Source: Planctomycetia bacterium
Lineage (GTDB): Bacteria > Planctomycetota > Planctomycetia > Pirellulales > UBA1268
Direction: 5' to 3'
NCBI GenBank assembly: GCA_021414115.1
Contig: JAIOPD010000046.1
Span: 1 to 59,409, forward strand
DNA: 59,409 nt
Positions 8,317-19,367 of this stretch are shown here, in pieces. The position numbers and the translations under genes are program-made. The notes below the pieces were generated by a model, which was not told where the DNA came from, ran no database searches, and was given only the letters and a program-made list of their open reading frames with translations. Within the stretch, counting starts at the first letter, position 1. Every line of letters begins with the position of its first letter.

Positions 8317-9420
8317 ATGGCAGGTCGCGAACCTCTGTCTGATGCCGCTGCGGTCGCGACCGCAGCGGAGTCGGGCGTGGCGCTGGTGCCGCCGGGCGAG
8401 TCGGCCCGTGCGCTCGCCAATCAGGGCTGCGTCAATCTCGCGCGGGCGATCCTCAGTGAGTCGCTGCTGCTCGCGGGCCGCCCGGAGCATGATGACGAGG
8501 CGTGGGGTCGCGCGGCCGAGGATCCGGCCGTGGCCGCGTGGCTGCAGGCCGTTCGGCGTGCCGGCCATGCCTTCGTGGGCGACGGGCCGCCGCTGTTGCT
8601 GCCGGCCCGTCTCGGCGAGGCCGTCGTGGTCGGGGAGAAACTCTCACCCGAGGCGTCGCTGCTGCTCGACATCCTCGCCCTGGTTGCCGACGGCCGCGGG
8701 TCTGCACAACGCAACGGCCGCGCCATCGCCGAGGCCCGGCTCGAGGCGGCTCGCGAACTGGCCTACGGGGCCGGGCACGAGATCAACAACCCCCTCGCCA
8801 ACATCGCCGCGCGGGCGCAGTCGCTCCTGCCCGGCGAGCGTGATCCCGAGCGCCGGCGCCGGCTGTCCACGATCGTCGATCAGGCATTCAGGGCTCGCGA
8901 CATGATCGGCGGGCTGATGATCTTTGCCCGCCCACCGAAGCCTCAGCCAGCCGACGTCGGCATCGACGCGCTGGTTCGTCCTGCGGTGGACGCGGTCCGG
9001 TCCCTGGCCGAGTCTCGGGGGGTGCGGCTCGAATACAGTCCGCCTCCCGCGCCTGTCGCTGCCCGGGTCGACGCCAGCCAGGTGGCCGAGGCGATTCGAG
9101 TGCTCGCCGTCAACGCGATCGAGGCGGTCGAACCGGGGGGCCGTGTGATTCTCGAGGCGGCGGGCGACGGCGGCGGTGGTCGCTGCCTGGTTTTGGTCTC
9201 CGACGACGGCCGCGGCATGGACCCGGAGGAGGCGCGGCGTTCGTTCGACCCGTTCTTTAGCGGCCGCGACGCGGGCCGGGGCATCGGACTAGGGCTCCCC
9301 AAGGCGCTGCGGTTGGTGGAATCGAGCGGTGGCACGTTGACCGTGGATTCAAAACGCGGCGGGGGCACCCGGATCACGCTGTCGTTTCCCGCGGCGGCTG
9401 AGGCCAGCGCGGGCGGCTGA
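8317..9420 (+). CDS. Soluble histidine kinase
   Basis: A 367-aa kinase without signal peptide or membrane segment. H154 in GAGHEINNPLANI is the phosphorylation site. The C-terminal ATPase has an N box (AVNAIEAVEPGG), SDDGRGMD, and a G2 region GRGIGLGLPKALRLVE. The N-terminal 140 residues carry no domain I recognise and may be a cytoplasmic sensor. ATG 8317 is preferred over GTG 8314, with GGGAG upstream. It is the probable partner of the HTH-REC regulator 115 bases upstream. Confidence 0.85.
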   Translation: MAGREPLSDAAAVATAAESGVALVPPGESARALANQGCVNLARAILSESLLLAGRPEHDDEAWGRAAEDPAVAAWLQAVRRAGHAFVGDGPPLLLPARLGEAVVVGEKLSPEASLLLDILALVADGRGSAQRNGRAIAEARLEAARELAYGAGHEINNPLANIAARAQSLLPGERDPERRRRLSTIVDQAFRARDMIGGLMIFARPPKPQPADVGIDALVRPAVDAVRSLAESRGVRLEYSPPPAPVAARVDASQVAEAIRVLAVNAIEAVEPGGRVILEAAGDGGGGRCLVLVSDDGRGMDPEEARRSFDPFFSGRDAGRGIGLGLPKALRLVESSGGTLTVDSKRGGGTRITLSFPAAAEASAGG

Positions 9421-9612
9421 TCGAGGCCGCAAAGTCCCCCTATCTTTCCGGGCCGCTTCGCCAGCCCGCGGGGGACCTGCAATGGGCCGTGGGTGGCCCC
9501 GTCCCCCTGTCCGGCCGCTCTTGTCGGTGCGACCGGAGTTCTCTATTCTCCGCACCAGTTTTGGACAGCGGGCGATGGATCGCCCGGCAGGCATGTCAGC
9601 AGGGATGGACGC

Positions 9613-11703
9613 ATGAGTTTCACCGGACCGAACGCCGGCGGGCTGCACCCGCGCGACGGTGGGAACGAAGCGGGATTTGCGGCGTCCGTCACCACCCGCA
9701 CCTCCCGCGGTCCGCGGGCCGCGATCGGCCGCGATGCCGGCCTGACCATGGGGAGCGCGGATGCGGAACAGCGGACGGCTGCCTGGCTCCGTGGCCGCCA
9801 GGCAGCGGACGGCCATTGGCGGGCTCCGCTGGAAGGCGACACCATCCTCGAAAGTGAATACCTGCTCCTGCTCGCGTGGGCCGGACGGCTCGACTCAGCC
9901 GATGCCGCTGGTGCCGGCCGGCGGATTCTTCAGCAGCAACTCTCGAGCGGTGGCTGGGCGATCTATCCGGGCGGGCCGGTGGACGTGAGTGCGAGCGTGA
10001 AGGCCTACCTCGCCCTCAAACTGCTCGGGTACGAGCCAGACTCGTCTGCCCTCGTCCGCGCCCGACGGGCGATTGAGGACGCCGGCGGGCCGTGGGCCGT
10101 CAACAGTTTCACCCGCTATTACCTCGCCCTGCTCGGCCAGATGCCCTACTCGGCATGCCCCGCGGTGCCTCCCGAGGTGGTGCTCCTGCCCGACTGGTTT
10201 CCGGTGAATCTCCACCGCGTCTCGGCGTGGTCGCGGACGATGATCGTGCCGCTGTCGCTGATGTGGGCCTTCAAGCCGCTGCGTCGCGTGCCGTCTGGCC
10301 GCGGCATCGCGGAGCTCTTTACCGCGCGGGATCGTCGCGGTCCGCCGCCGCCGGCGGACGTGAGCCCATGGGCGACATTCTTCCGGGTCGTCGATCGGTG
10401 CATGAAGGCCTGCGAGGCCGTCGGGCTGATGCCCCTGCGGGCCCGGGCGATTCAGGCATGTCGGCGGTGGATGCTCGAGCGGTTTGGCGACAGCGACGGG
10501 CTCGGCGCGATCTTTCCGCCGATCGTGTGGAGCTTCATCGCGCTCAAGTCGATGGGCTGTGACGACGATGCGCCTGAGGTGCGCGAGGCTTGGGGCCAGC
10601 TCGAGCGGCTGGTCGAGCGCGAGGGAGACGGCACGATCCGACTCGAACCCTGCCGTTCGCCCGTCTGGGACACGGCGATCACTCTGATCGCCCTTGTCGA
10701 GTCACGCGGGGCGGATGTCCACGGTCGTCATCGTCCCGCGGCGAGCGAATCGCCGGAACGCGCGGTCGACTGGCTCCTCCGCAACGAGATTCGCACCGCG
10801 GGCGACTGGTCGGAGCGGACCAGGGCCGAGCCGTCGGGCTGGTGCTTCGAGTATGCCAACCGGTTTTATCCCGACGTTGACGACACGGCGATGGTGGTCA
10901 TCGCCCTGGCGACCTGGCGGTCGGCGGCCACGGGCGGCGGGGAGTGGGGTCGGGAGAAGCAGCGCATCGCCTCCGTCGATGCCGCGATCGGCCGCGCGGT
11001 TCGCTGGCTCGAAGCGATGCAAAACGCCGACGGCGGCTGGGGCGCCTTCGATCGGGACAACAACTGCGAGTTCCTCTGCAAGGTGCCGTTTGCCGACCAC
11101 AACGCGATGATCGATCCGAGTTCACCCGATCTCGCCGGCCGCGTGCTGGAGGCGTTTGGCAAGGTGGGGCTGCGGGCCGGGCATCCGGCGGTTGATCGGG
11201 CCGTGGCCTATGTCCGCCAGAGCCAGGAGGCAGACGGCGCGTGGTATGGCCGCTGGGGCGTGAACTACATCTATGGCACCTGGCAGGTGCTCGAGGGCCT
11301 GCGGGCGATCGGGATCCATTGCGACGATCCCGCCGTCGTCGGCGGCGCCGACTGGCTCGAGCTGCACCAACAGGCCGACGGCGGTTGGGGGGAGACGCCG
11401 GCAAGCTATGCCGATCGGTCCCTTGCCGGTACGGGCGTGCCCACGGCCTCCCAGACCGCATGGGCCGTGGCGGGTCTCGTGGCCGCCGGTCGGGCGGCAG
11501 GCAACGCCGTGACCCGCGGCGTCGACTGGCTCGCCTGTCGGCAGGAGGTGGACGGCACCTGGGAGCAGCGGGAGTTTACCGGCACCGGTTTCCCACAGGT
11601 CTTCTACCTGCGATATCACTGGTATCCCATTTACTTCCCGCTCATGGCGCTGGCCCGTGTGCGGCGGGCCACGGCGGCACGCCGTAGGGAAAGGGTGGCA
11701 TGA
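9613..11703 (+). CDS. shc: Squalene-hopene cyclase
   Basis: Cyclises squalene to hopene/hopanol at the membrane. The 696-aa product has the catalytic DxDD motif DVDD at residues 421-424 (FYPDVDDTAMV) and several QW repeats such as QNADGGWGAFDRDNN, QEADGAWYGRWGVNY and QQADGGWGETPASY. The start at 9613 has AGGGA upstream; the first 50 residues are less conserved, and an internal ATG (MGSADAEQ) is an alternative. It overlaps hpnH by four bases (ATGA), so the two are coupled. Confidence 0.96.
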   Translation: MSFTGPNAGGLHPRDGGNEAGFAASVTTRTSRGPRAAIGRDAGLTMGSADAEQRTAAWLRGRQAADGHWRAPLEGDTILESEYLLLLAWAGRLDSADAAGAGRRILQQQLSSGGWAIYPGGPVDVSASVKAYLALKLLGYEPDSSALVRARRAIEDAGGPWAVNSFTRYYLALLGQMPYSACPAVPPEVVLLPDWFPVNLHRVSAWSRTMIVPLSLMWAFKPLRRVPSGRGIAELFTARDRRGPPPPADVSPWATFFRVVDRCMKACEAVGLMPLRARAIQACRRWMLERFGDSDGLGAIFPPIVWSFIALKSMGCDDDAPEVREAWGQLERLVEREGDGTIRLEPCRSPVWDTAITLIALVESRGADVHGRHRPAASESPERAVDWLLRNEIRTAGDWSERTRAEPSGWCFEYANRFYPDVDDTAMVVIALATWRSAATGGGEWGREKQRIASVDAAIGRAVRWLEAMQNADGGWGAFDRDNNCEFLCKVPFADHNAMIDPSSPDLAGRVLEAFGKVGLRAGHPAVDRAVAYVRQSQEADGAWYGRWGVNYIYGTWQVLEGLRAIGIHCDDPAVVGGADWLELHQQADGGWGETPASYADRSLAGTGVPTASQTAWAVAGLVAAGRAAGNAVTRGVDWLACRQEVDGTWEQREFTGTGFPQVFYLRYHWYPIYFPLMALARVRRATAARRRERVA

Positions 11704-12812
11704 GCGTTCCTGTAGGACAGATGATCTCCGTGCTCCGTCATGTCGCGATCCAGCGGCTGCGGGGCAATGCCCGGTATCCGCTCGTGCTCATGCTCGAGCC
11801 TCTCTTTCGCTGCAATCTCGCCTGCGGCGGTTGCGGCAAGATCCAGCATCCGGCCGACGTGCTGCGGTCGCATCTCACGCCCGAGCAGTGCCTCGCGGCC
11901 GTGGACGAGTGCGGCGCCCCGATGGTCTCGATTCCGGGCGGTGAGCCCCTGCTCCACCCGCAGATCGTGGAGATCGTGGAGGGGATCGTCGCGCGGAAGA
12001 AGTATCTCTACCTCTGCACCAACGCGATCAAGCTCGAGGAGATGCTGCCCCGATTCAAGCCTTCGCCATTCCTCGCGTTCTCCGTCCATCTCGACGGGCC
12101 TCGCGAAGAGCACGACCACGCCGTCTGTCGCGAGGGCGTGTATGACATGGCCGTGTCGGCGATCCGGGCCGCCCGTCGGGCCGGCTTTCGCGTGACCACC
12201 AACTCGACGCTCTTTGCCGATGCCGACCCTGTTCGCTACCGGACGTTCTTCGAAGACGCGATGGCGTTGGGCGTGGAAGGCATGATGATCTCTCCCGGTT
12301 ACTCCTACTCGAAGGCCCCCGATCAGGAGCACTTCCTGCCGCGTGAGCGCAGCCAAAATCTTTTTCGTAGGATCCTCGACGGCGCTCCGTCCCGCTGGAA
12401 GTTCAACCAGTCGCCGGTGTTCCTCGAGTTTCTCAAGGGTGACTGGGATCTCGAGTGCCGCCCGTGGGGCACGCCCACCTACAACCTCTTCGGCTGGCAG
12501 CGGCCGTGCTATCTCCTCGACGAGGGCTACGCGAAGACGTTTCGCGAACTGATGGAGGAGACCGACTGGGACGCCTACGGGCGGGCCAGCGGCAACGCCA
12601 AGTGCCAGGACTGCATGGTCCACTGCGGCTACGAGCCGGCGGCCGTCGAAGCCACGTTTGGCTCGCTCGGCGGCCTGCTCGCGACGGCGCGGCTGATGCT
12701 CTTCGGCCCCCCGAAGTCGAAGCGGGATCCGGCCCTCCCCGCAGCCGCGCCCGCGTTGCGGCTCCAGCCCAACGGGCTGCCATCATTGCCGGTCATCGAC
12801 CGCGTCGCCTAA
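11700..12812 (+). CDS. hpnH: Adenosyl-hopene transferase HpnH (radical SAM)
   Basis: Adds the 5'-deoxyadenosyl group from SAM to hopene, the first step to C35 extended hopanoids. The 370-aa product has the cluster motif FRCNLACGGCGK with C38, C42 and C45, the SIPGGEPLLH segment and a C-terminal Cys group (CQDCMVHCGYE). The length matches the family. It begins inside the stop of shc, so substrate maker and modifier are translated together. HpnG, the next enzyme, is encoded at 24388-25176. Confidence 0.95.
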   Translation: MSVPVGQMISVLRHVAIQRLRGNARYPLVLMLEPLFRCNLACGGCGKIQHPADVLRSHLTPEQCLAAVDECGAPMVSIPGGEPLLHPQIVEIVEGIVARKKYLYLCTNAIKLEEMLPRFKPSPFLAFSVHLDGPREEHDHAVCREGVYDMAVSAIRAARRAGFRVTTNSTLFADADPVRYRTFFEDAMALGVEGMMISPGYSYSKAPDQEHFLPRERSQNLFRRILDGAPSRWKFNQSPVFLEFLKGDWDLECRPWGTPTYNLFGWQRPCYLLDEGYAKTFRELMEETDWDAYGRASGNAKCQDCMVHCGYEPAAVEATFGSLGGLLATARLMLFGPPKSKRDPALPAAAPALRLQPNGLPSLPVIDRVA

Positions 12813-12815
12813 ACC

Positions 12816-12947
12816 GCGTTGGGGTGGCAGGCCTCTTCCCCGCGCTCGCGCTTGGGGCTTCCTGACGGAGAGGCGTCGCGATGCGTGAGGCGTCGCCTCG
12901 GGTGCCCGGGGAAGCCCGGAGCGCGAGCGACGGGTATACGGGTGGCC
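12816..12947 (+). repeat. Dispersed palindromic repeat, locus 3 (B then A; intact intron target)
   Basis: The B arm occupies about 12816-12866 and the A arm 12909-12947. The A arm continues CGACGGGTATACGGGTGGCC, which is what an uninterrupted version of the intron insertion site at the window ends would look like. It lies between the convergent 3' ends of hpnH and ettA. Confidence 0.88.
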
Positions 12948-12965
12948 TCACGTAAGACCACTGCG

Positions 12966-14639
<1,674 letters not shown>

Positions 14640-14809
14640 CGGATGAAACGTCGCTCCACAGGGAAAGAAAGGACATGTGTCTCCTGCCCGATCCTAGCAA
14701 ATACGGCGACGCATCATGAGGGCTCGTTGCAGCGCTGCAGGGCATCCACTACCATGCCTTGCGGCATTTTCGATGCAGAAATTCATGGTCCGACGCGGAG
14801 GAGCCCCCC

Positions 14810-15709
14810 ATGCCCGAGTACGTCCATCCCGAAATGCTGGTTTCCACCGACTGGGTGGCCGAGCACCTCTCCGACCCCACCGTGCGGATCGTCGAGTCGG
14901 ACGAAGATCGGGCGCTCTACACGCAGGGGCATATTCCCGGGGCGGTTGAAATCGACTGGGCCGTGGATCTTCAAAACCAGACGGAGCGGGACTACATCGA
15001 CCGGTCGGCCTTCGAGAAGCTCTGTGCCGAGCGTGGCATCTCCAACGACACCACCGTGGTCTTCTACGGCGACAAGAACAACTGGTGGGCCTGCTATGCC
15101 TTCTGGGTCTTCAAGCTCTATGGCCACGCGAACTGCCGGGTCATGAACGGCGGCCGCAAACGTTGGGAACTCGACGGCCGGCAGTGGTCGACCGACCGCG
15201 TCTCGTATCCTCACGCCCACTACACGGCCCCGGAGCAGGACGGCTCGATCAGGGCCCTTCGCGACGAGGTGCTCAAGCACCAGAAGGCCGGCAAGCAGCT
15301 GCTCGACGTGCGGTCGCCCGAGGAGTATCGGGGCGAGAGGATGCACATGCCCGACTATCCCAACGAGGGCGCCGTCCGTGGCGGCCACATCCCGGGCGCG
15401 GTCAACGTGCCGTGGCCCATGAACTGCAACGAAGACGGCACGTTCAAGTCGGCCAAGGAGCTCGAAAAGCTCTACATCAAGGAGCTGAAGATGAAGCGGC
15501 GGTCGCCCACGATCGCCTATTGCCGCATCGGTGAGCGGTCGAGCCTCACGTGGTTCGTGCTCACCTACCTGCTGGGCTTCGGCAACGTGAAAAACTACGA
15601 CGGCTCCTGGCTGGAGTGGGGCAACTGCGTTCGGGTGCCGATCGCCAAGGGGGCCGAACCCGGCGGCCCGGCCGCATCCGCAGCCCCGACCCCGGCTGTG
15701 CACGCCTAG
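14810..15709 (+). CDS. Thiosulfate/3-mercaptopyruvate sulfurtransferase (tandem rhodanese)
   Basis: A 299-aa protein with two rhodanese domains. The N-terminal copy (about 8-130) contains [13 protein letters not shown] and lacks an active Cys. The C-terminal copy (about 160-285) carries C238 in the loop CRIGERS, the thiosulfate-type active site. A strong GGAGGAG precedes ATG 14810. The stop is three bases from sufE, so the two are probably one operon for sulfur transfer. Confidence 0.9.
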   Translation: MPEYVHPEMLVSTDWVAEHLSDPTVRIVESDEDRALYTQGHIPGAVEIDWAVDLQNQTERDYIDRSAFEKLCAERGISNDTTVVFYGDKNNWWACYAFWVFKLYGHANCRVMNGGRKRWELDGRQWSTDRVSYPHAHYTAPEQDGSIRALRDEVLKHQKAGKQLLDVRSPEEYRGERMHMPDYPNEGAVRGGHIPGAVNVPWPMNCNEDGTFKSAKELEKLYIKELKMKRRSPTIAYCRIGERSSLTWFVLTYLLGFGNVKNYDGSWLEWGNCVRVPIAKGAEPGGPAASAAPTPAVHA

Positions 15710-15712
15710 CGC

Positions 15713-16153
15713 ATGGGAAGCATTCAGCAGCGGCTTGACGAACTGATCGGGGAGTTCGCCGATCTCGATGCCCGCGAAAAACTCGAACTTCTCGTCGATT
15801 TCGCCCACGGACTTCCGCCGCTTCCGGCCGAATACGAGGCCCGCAAGGCCGTGGAAGACCGGCGGGTGCACGAGTGCCAAACGTCGGTCTTTCTCTGGAC
15901 TGAGGGCAGCGCTGATGCCGCGCGGCTGGTGGCGGAGGTGGCGGCCGAGGCCCCGACCGTGAAGGGCTTTGTGGCGATCCTGGCCGATGCCATCAACGGC
16001 CGACCCGTGGCCGACGTGGCTGCGATTTCCGACGACATGCTCGAGCGGATGGGCTTGGCGGACGTGCTCGGCATCCTCCGGACCCGCGGCCTCCGGGCGA
16101 TCGTGGCCCGGGTGAAGCGCGGGTTCGCCGACCATGCGTTGGCGGCCCGCTGA
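15713..16153 (+). CDS. sufE: SufE-family cysteine desulfuration protein
   Basis: Accepts persulfide sulfur from a SufS-type cysteine desulfurase for Fe-S cluster assembly. The 146-aa product fits the family length. The catalytic cysteine is C55 in RRVHECQTSVFLW. It follows the sulfurtransferase by three bases. SufS, SufB, SufC and SufD are not in the window. Fe-S supply would suit the nearby cluster enzymes (HpnH, IspH, QueE). Confidence 0.9.
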   Translation: MGSIQQRLDELIGEFADLDAREKLELLVDFAHGLPPLPAEYEARKAVEDRRVHECQTSVFLWTEGSADAARLVAEVAAEAPTVKGFVAILADAINGRPVADVAAISDDMLERMGLADVLGILRTRGLRAIVARVKRGFADHALAAR

Positions 16154-16199
16154 ACCGCTCGCACCGACTGGAAGCAGACGAATAGGAGTCATCGACATC

Positions 16200-17228
16200 A
16201 TGTCGCCAGCAGAGAGAATCGTCGCCGGCATCGACCTTGGCGGCACCGCCATCAACTACACGTTCCTCGACGAACGCGGCCAGTTCCTCATCCAGGGCCT
16301 CTGCGAACATCCCGCCCGGAGCGTGGAGGGACCCGACGTCTGCATCGGGCAGATCGCCGACGGCCTGGCGCTGGCGGCCAAGAAGGCCGACGTCGCGAGG
16401 CACAAGCTCGTCGCCGTGGGCCTCGACACGCCGGGCCCCGCCAGCGGCCGGGGCGTGTTGAGCCGTCGCGGCTCGACCAACTTCGTCCATCCCTCGTGGG
16501 CGGGCTATGACATCCGTGCGGGCCTCGAGGCCCGACTCGGCCTGCCCGCCACCTACCTCAACGACGGCAACGCGGCGGCGCTCTGGGGTCATGTCTCGAT
16601 CTTCGGCTCGGAGAACGACGCCACGAGCGTGTCCGCGATCATCGGCACGGGTCTCGGCGGGGGTGTGGTCACCGGGGGCCGCGTCGTGACGGGCCGCAAC
16701 GGCTTCGGCGGCGAGCTCGGCCACGTGCTGATCCCATACCAGTCGATCCCCGGCATCGAAGGCCTCGCGCCGGCGTGCAACTGCGGGCGGACGGGCGACC
16801 TCGAGTCGCTCTGCTCCTTGACCGCGATCCGCCGCACGCTGCTACCGCATTTTCTGGCGAAGAACCCGGGGCACCCGCTCTCCGCCCACGGCGACGCCGG
16901 CGAGGCGGCCAAACTGGTCCGCGGCCTGGCGGAGAAGGGCGACCCGCTCTGCCGCGACATCTTTCAGGTTCAGGCCCGGGCTCTCGCCCTGTTCTTCGAC
17001 GAGATGATCAACGTCTTCGATCCCGACGCGCTGATCGTGGGGGGCGGCATCGTCGAAACATCGGACGAGTTCCGCGCGTGGTTCATCGCCGAGATCCGTG
17101 CCGGCATGCCGACACAGCGGGAGGAGCAGGCCGATTTGCCGATCCACGTGATGCCCAGCGGCGATTCCGCCGGCGCCCGCGGTGCGGCGATCGACGCGGC
17201 CCGCATGGTTCGCGAACGCGGGCTCTGA
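16200..17228 (+). CDS. ROK-family sugar kinase-like protein
   Basis: A 342-aa ROK protein without an N-terminal helix-turn-helix, so more likely a kinase (glucokinase-type) than a repressor. The ATP-binding start GIDLGGTAINYTFLD, LNDGNAAALWG with the catalytic Asp, and SAIIGTGLGGGVV are present. The zinc motif reads CNCGRTGDLES, where the usual third Cys is Asp. AGGAG at 16184-16188 supports ATG 16200. It follows sufE by 46 bases and converges with ispH. Sugar specificity is unknown. Confidence 0.82.
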   Translation: MSPAERIVAGIDLGGTAINYTFLDERGQFLIQGLCEHPARSVEGPDVCIGQIADGLALAAKKADVARHKLVAVGLDTPGPASGRGVLSRRGSTNFVHPSWAGYDIRAGLEARLGLPATYLNDGNAAALWGHVSIFGSENDATSVSAIIGTGLGGGVVTGGRVVTGRNGFGGELGHVLIPYQSIPGIEGLAPACNCGRTGDLESLCSLTAIRRTLLPHFLAKNPGHPLSAHGDAGEAAKLVRGLAEKGDPLCRDIFQVQARALALFFDEMINVFDPDALIVGGGIVETSDEFRAWFIAEIRAGMPTQREEQADLPIHVMPSGDSAGARGAAIDAARMVRERGL

Positions 17229-17236
17229 GCCTCCTG

Positions 17237-17294
17237 TCGGGAAGCCCCAAGCGCGAGCGCGGGGCATGGGCCCTCCATCCCGATCCGCTCCGCG
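17237..17294 (-). repeat. Dispersed palindromic repeat, locus 4 (B arm only)
   Basis: A reverse-orientation B arm, starting TCGGGAAGCCCCAAGCGCGA and ending in the CGATCCGCTCCGCG flank also seen at other loci. It lies between the convergent 3' ends of the ROK gene and ispH. No A arm is present. Confidence 0.85.
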
Positions 17295-17300
17295 TGACCG

Positions 17301-18254
17301 TCAGGCCATCGGAAGCTGTGCGGCTGTCGCGGCGGCCCGCAGCTCCTTCGGGAGCGGGAAGTAGACGTCTTCCTGGCGGATCGTCCGCTCCTCGACGTCG
17401 GCCGTGAATCGCTCCTTGAGCCACGCGATGCAGTCCTGCACCACGCTCTCCGGAGCGCTCGCACCGGCCGTGATCACGACCGTCTCATCGCCCCGGAACC
17501 ACGCCGGGTCGATCTCGTTGGCGCCGTCGATGAGGTAGGCCGCGATCCCGCGCTCGCGGGCCAGTTCGGCAAGTCGTTGGCTGTTGGAACTGTTTTGGCT
17601 GCCGAGCACGATCACGATCTCGGCCCCGTCCGAGAGCAGCCGCACGGCCTCCTGGCGATTCTGCGTGGCGTAGCAGATGTCGTCTTTGGGCGGACCCACG
17701 ATCTGCGGAAATCGCTCCTTGAGCCGGGTGATGATCCGCGAGGCGTCGTCGACGGAGAGCGTCGTCTGCGTGAGGTAGGCGAGTTTGTCGTCGGGGCCGA
17801 ACGGGAGCGAGTCGACGTCTTCGGGCGTCTCCACGAGTGTGAATGCATCGGGGGCCTGGCCGATCGTGCCGATCACCTCGTCGTGCCCTTCGTGTCCGAT
17901 GAGCATGATCCGATGGCCCTGCTTCGCATACTTGATCGCCTCGAGATGCACCTTGGTGACCAGCGGGCAGGTGGCGTCGATGGCCCGCAGCCGTCGCTCG
18001 GCCGCGACGCGGCGGACCTCCGGGGCCACGCCGTGCGCCGAGAAGAGGAGCACGGCGCCTACGGGAACCTCGTCCACGGTGTTGACGAACACCGCTCCCT
18101 CGCGGACGAATCGATCGACCACATGCTTGTTGTGCACGATCTCGTGAAACACGTAGATCGGCGTGCCGTGGAGCCGGATCGCCGTCTCCAGGGTCTCGAT
18201 GGCCATGTTCACGCCCGCGCAGAATCCGCGGGGGCTGGCGAGCAGGATCTTCAT
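17301..18254 (-). CDS. ispH: 4-hydroxy-3-methylbut-2-enyl diphosphate reductase IspH
   Basis: Last enzyme of the MEP pathway; reduces HMBPP to IPP and DMAPP with a 4Fe-4S cluster. The 317-aa product has the three cluster cysteines C12 (RGFCAGV), C96 (DATCPLV) and C194 (DICYATQ), the HNKHVV segment and SQNSSNS near the C-terminus. The start at 18254 (MKILLASPRGFC) is the standard one; the longer frame is antisense to hpnC. It is divergent from hpnC (156 bases), which places precursor supply beside squalene synthesis. Confidence 0.96.
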   Translation of the reverse strand: MKILLASPRGFCAGVNMAIETLETAIRLHGTPIYVFHEIVHNKHVVDRFVREGAVFVNTVDEVPVGAVLLFSAHGVAPEVRRVAAERRLRAIDATCPLVTKVHLEAIKYAKQGHRIMLIGHEGHDEVIGTIGQAPDAFTLVETPEDVDSLPFGPDDKLAYLTQTTLSVDDASRIITRLKERFPQIVGPPKDDICYATQNRQEAVRLLSDGAEIVIVLGSQNSSNSQRLAELARERGIAAYLIDGANEIDPAWFRGDETVVITAGASAPESVVQDCIAWLKERFTADVEERTIRQEDVYFPLPKELRAAATAAQLPMA

Positions 18255-18410
18255 GGAGGTGACTCGGGGCGGGGGCGGCATCGACCGGACTGCCACCGGG
18301 GCCGTAAGGTACAACGTTTCCGTGGGCCACCGCATCCTAGTGGAGGTTGCGGTAGCCGGCCAGAGATGACGGTCGCCACGCGACAGCGCGGTGGTCTGGG
18401 AGCGAGAGCG

Positions 18411-19367
18411 ATGAAGCCAGGGTCCGATGCCGCCGACGCCGCGACCGTGGGCGGCCAGGCCGCGCGGCGGGATCCGGCGGCATGGCGGCTGGCCGAGGTG
18501 CCCACGACGACCGACCTCGCAGTCGCGCAGGCATTTTGTCGCGAGGTCGCCCGCCGGCATTACGAAAACTTCACCGTGGCCACGCGGCTCGTCCCGCCCC
18601 GGCTCCGGCAGCATCTGGCCACGGTGTATGCCTTTGCCCGGTGGAGCGACGACCTCGCCGACGAGGCTGCCGATCCGGCGGAGGCGATCGCGAGCCTGGC
18701 AGCGTGGCGGCATGAGTTGGAGGAATGCTTTGCCGGCCGTCCGCGGCATCCCGTCATGGTCGCCGTCGCGCACACGGCCCGCCAGACCGGCCTCGCGATC
18801 GAACCCTTCGCCGATCTACTCGATGCCTTCGAGCAGGACCAGCGAAAGACCAGGTATGAGACCCGCGCCGAACTCGTCGACTACTGTCGCCGGTCGGCCG
18901 ATCCCGTGGGCCGGATCGTGCTGGCGCTCGAGGGCTGCCGTGATCCGCAGCTCGTCACGATGTCCGACTCCATCTGCACCGGGCTGCAACTGGTCAACTT
19001 CTGGCAAGACCTGCGGCGGGACCGGCTCGCCGGCCGGGTGTACCTGCCCCAAGAAGACCTGCGGCGTCACGGCATCGGCGAGGAAGAGCTCGACGCATGC
19101 ACATCGTCCGTCGCCCTGCGGCGACTGCTCGCCGACGAGGTGGCGTGGGCCCGCGAATGCTTTGCCGCCGGTGCGCCGCTGGCGGAGCGTGGCCCTCCGG
19201 TCCTCCGGCCGGCGATCGCGATGTTTCTCGGTGGCGGCCGGGCGGTGGCCGACGCCATCGAAAAAGCCGGGTTCGACACGCTCGTCCGCCGACCGACCGT
19301 GGGCCGATGGACGAAACTCAACCTCGCGGCCCGCGGCTGGTGGGCGACCCGAAGGAGCGGTTCATGA
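18411..19367 (+). CDS. hpnC: Hydroxysqualene synthase HpnC
   Basis: Converts presqualene diphosphate to hydroxysqualene in the HpnCDE route. The 318-aa product has both aspartate motifs of the squalene/phytoene synthase family: WSDDLADEA and NFWQDLRRDRLAGRVYLP. HpnC is told from HpnD by its place first in the operon and the WQDLRRD form. ATG 18411 with GGGAG upstream is preferred; ATG 18366 would add 15 residues. It overlaps hpnD by four bases. Confidence 0.9.
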   Translation: MKPGSDAADAATVGGQAARRDPAAWRLAEVPTTTDLAVAQAFCREVARRHYENFTVATRLVPPRLRQHLATVYAFARWSDDLADEAADPAEAIASLAAWRHELEECFAGRPRHPVMVAVAHTARQTGLAIEPFADLLDAFEQDQRKTRYETRAELVDYCRRSADPVGRIVLALEGCRDPQLVTMSDSICTGLQLVNFWQDLRRDRLAGRVYLPQEDLRRHGIGEEELDACTSSVALRRLLADEVAWARECFAAGAPLAERGPPVLRPAIAMFLGGGRAVADAIEKAGFDTLVRRPTVGRWTKLNLAARGWWATRRSGS

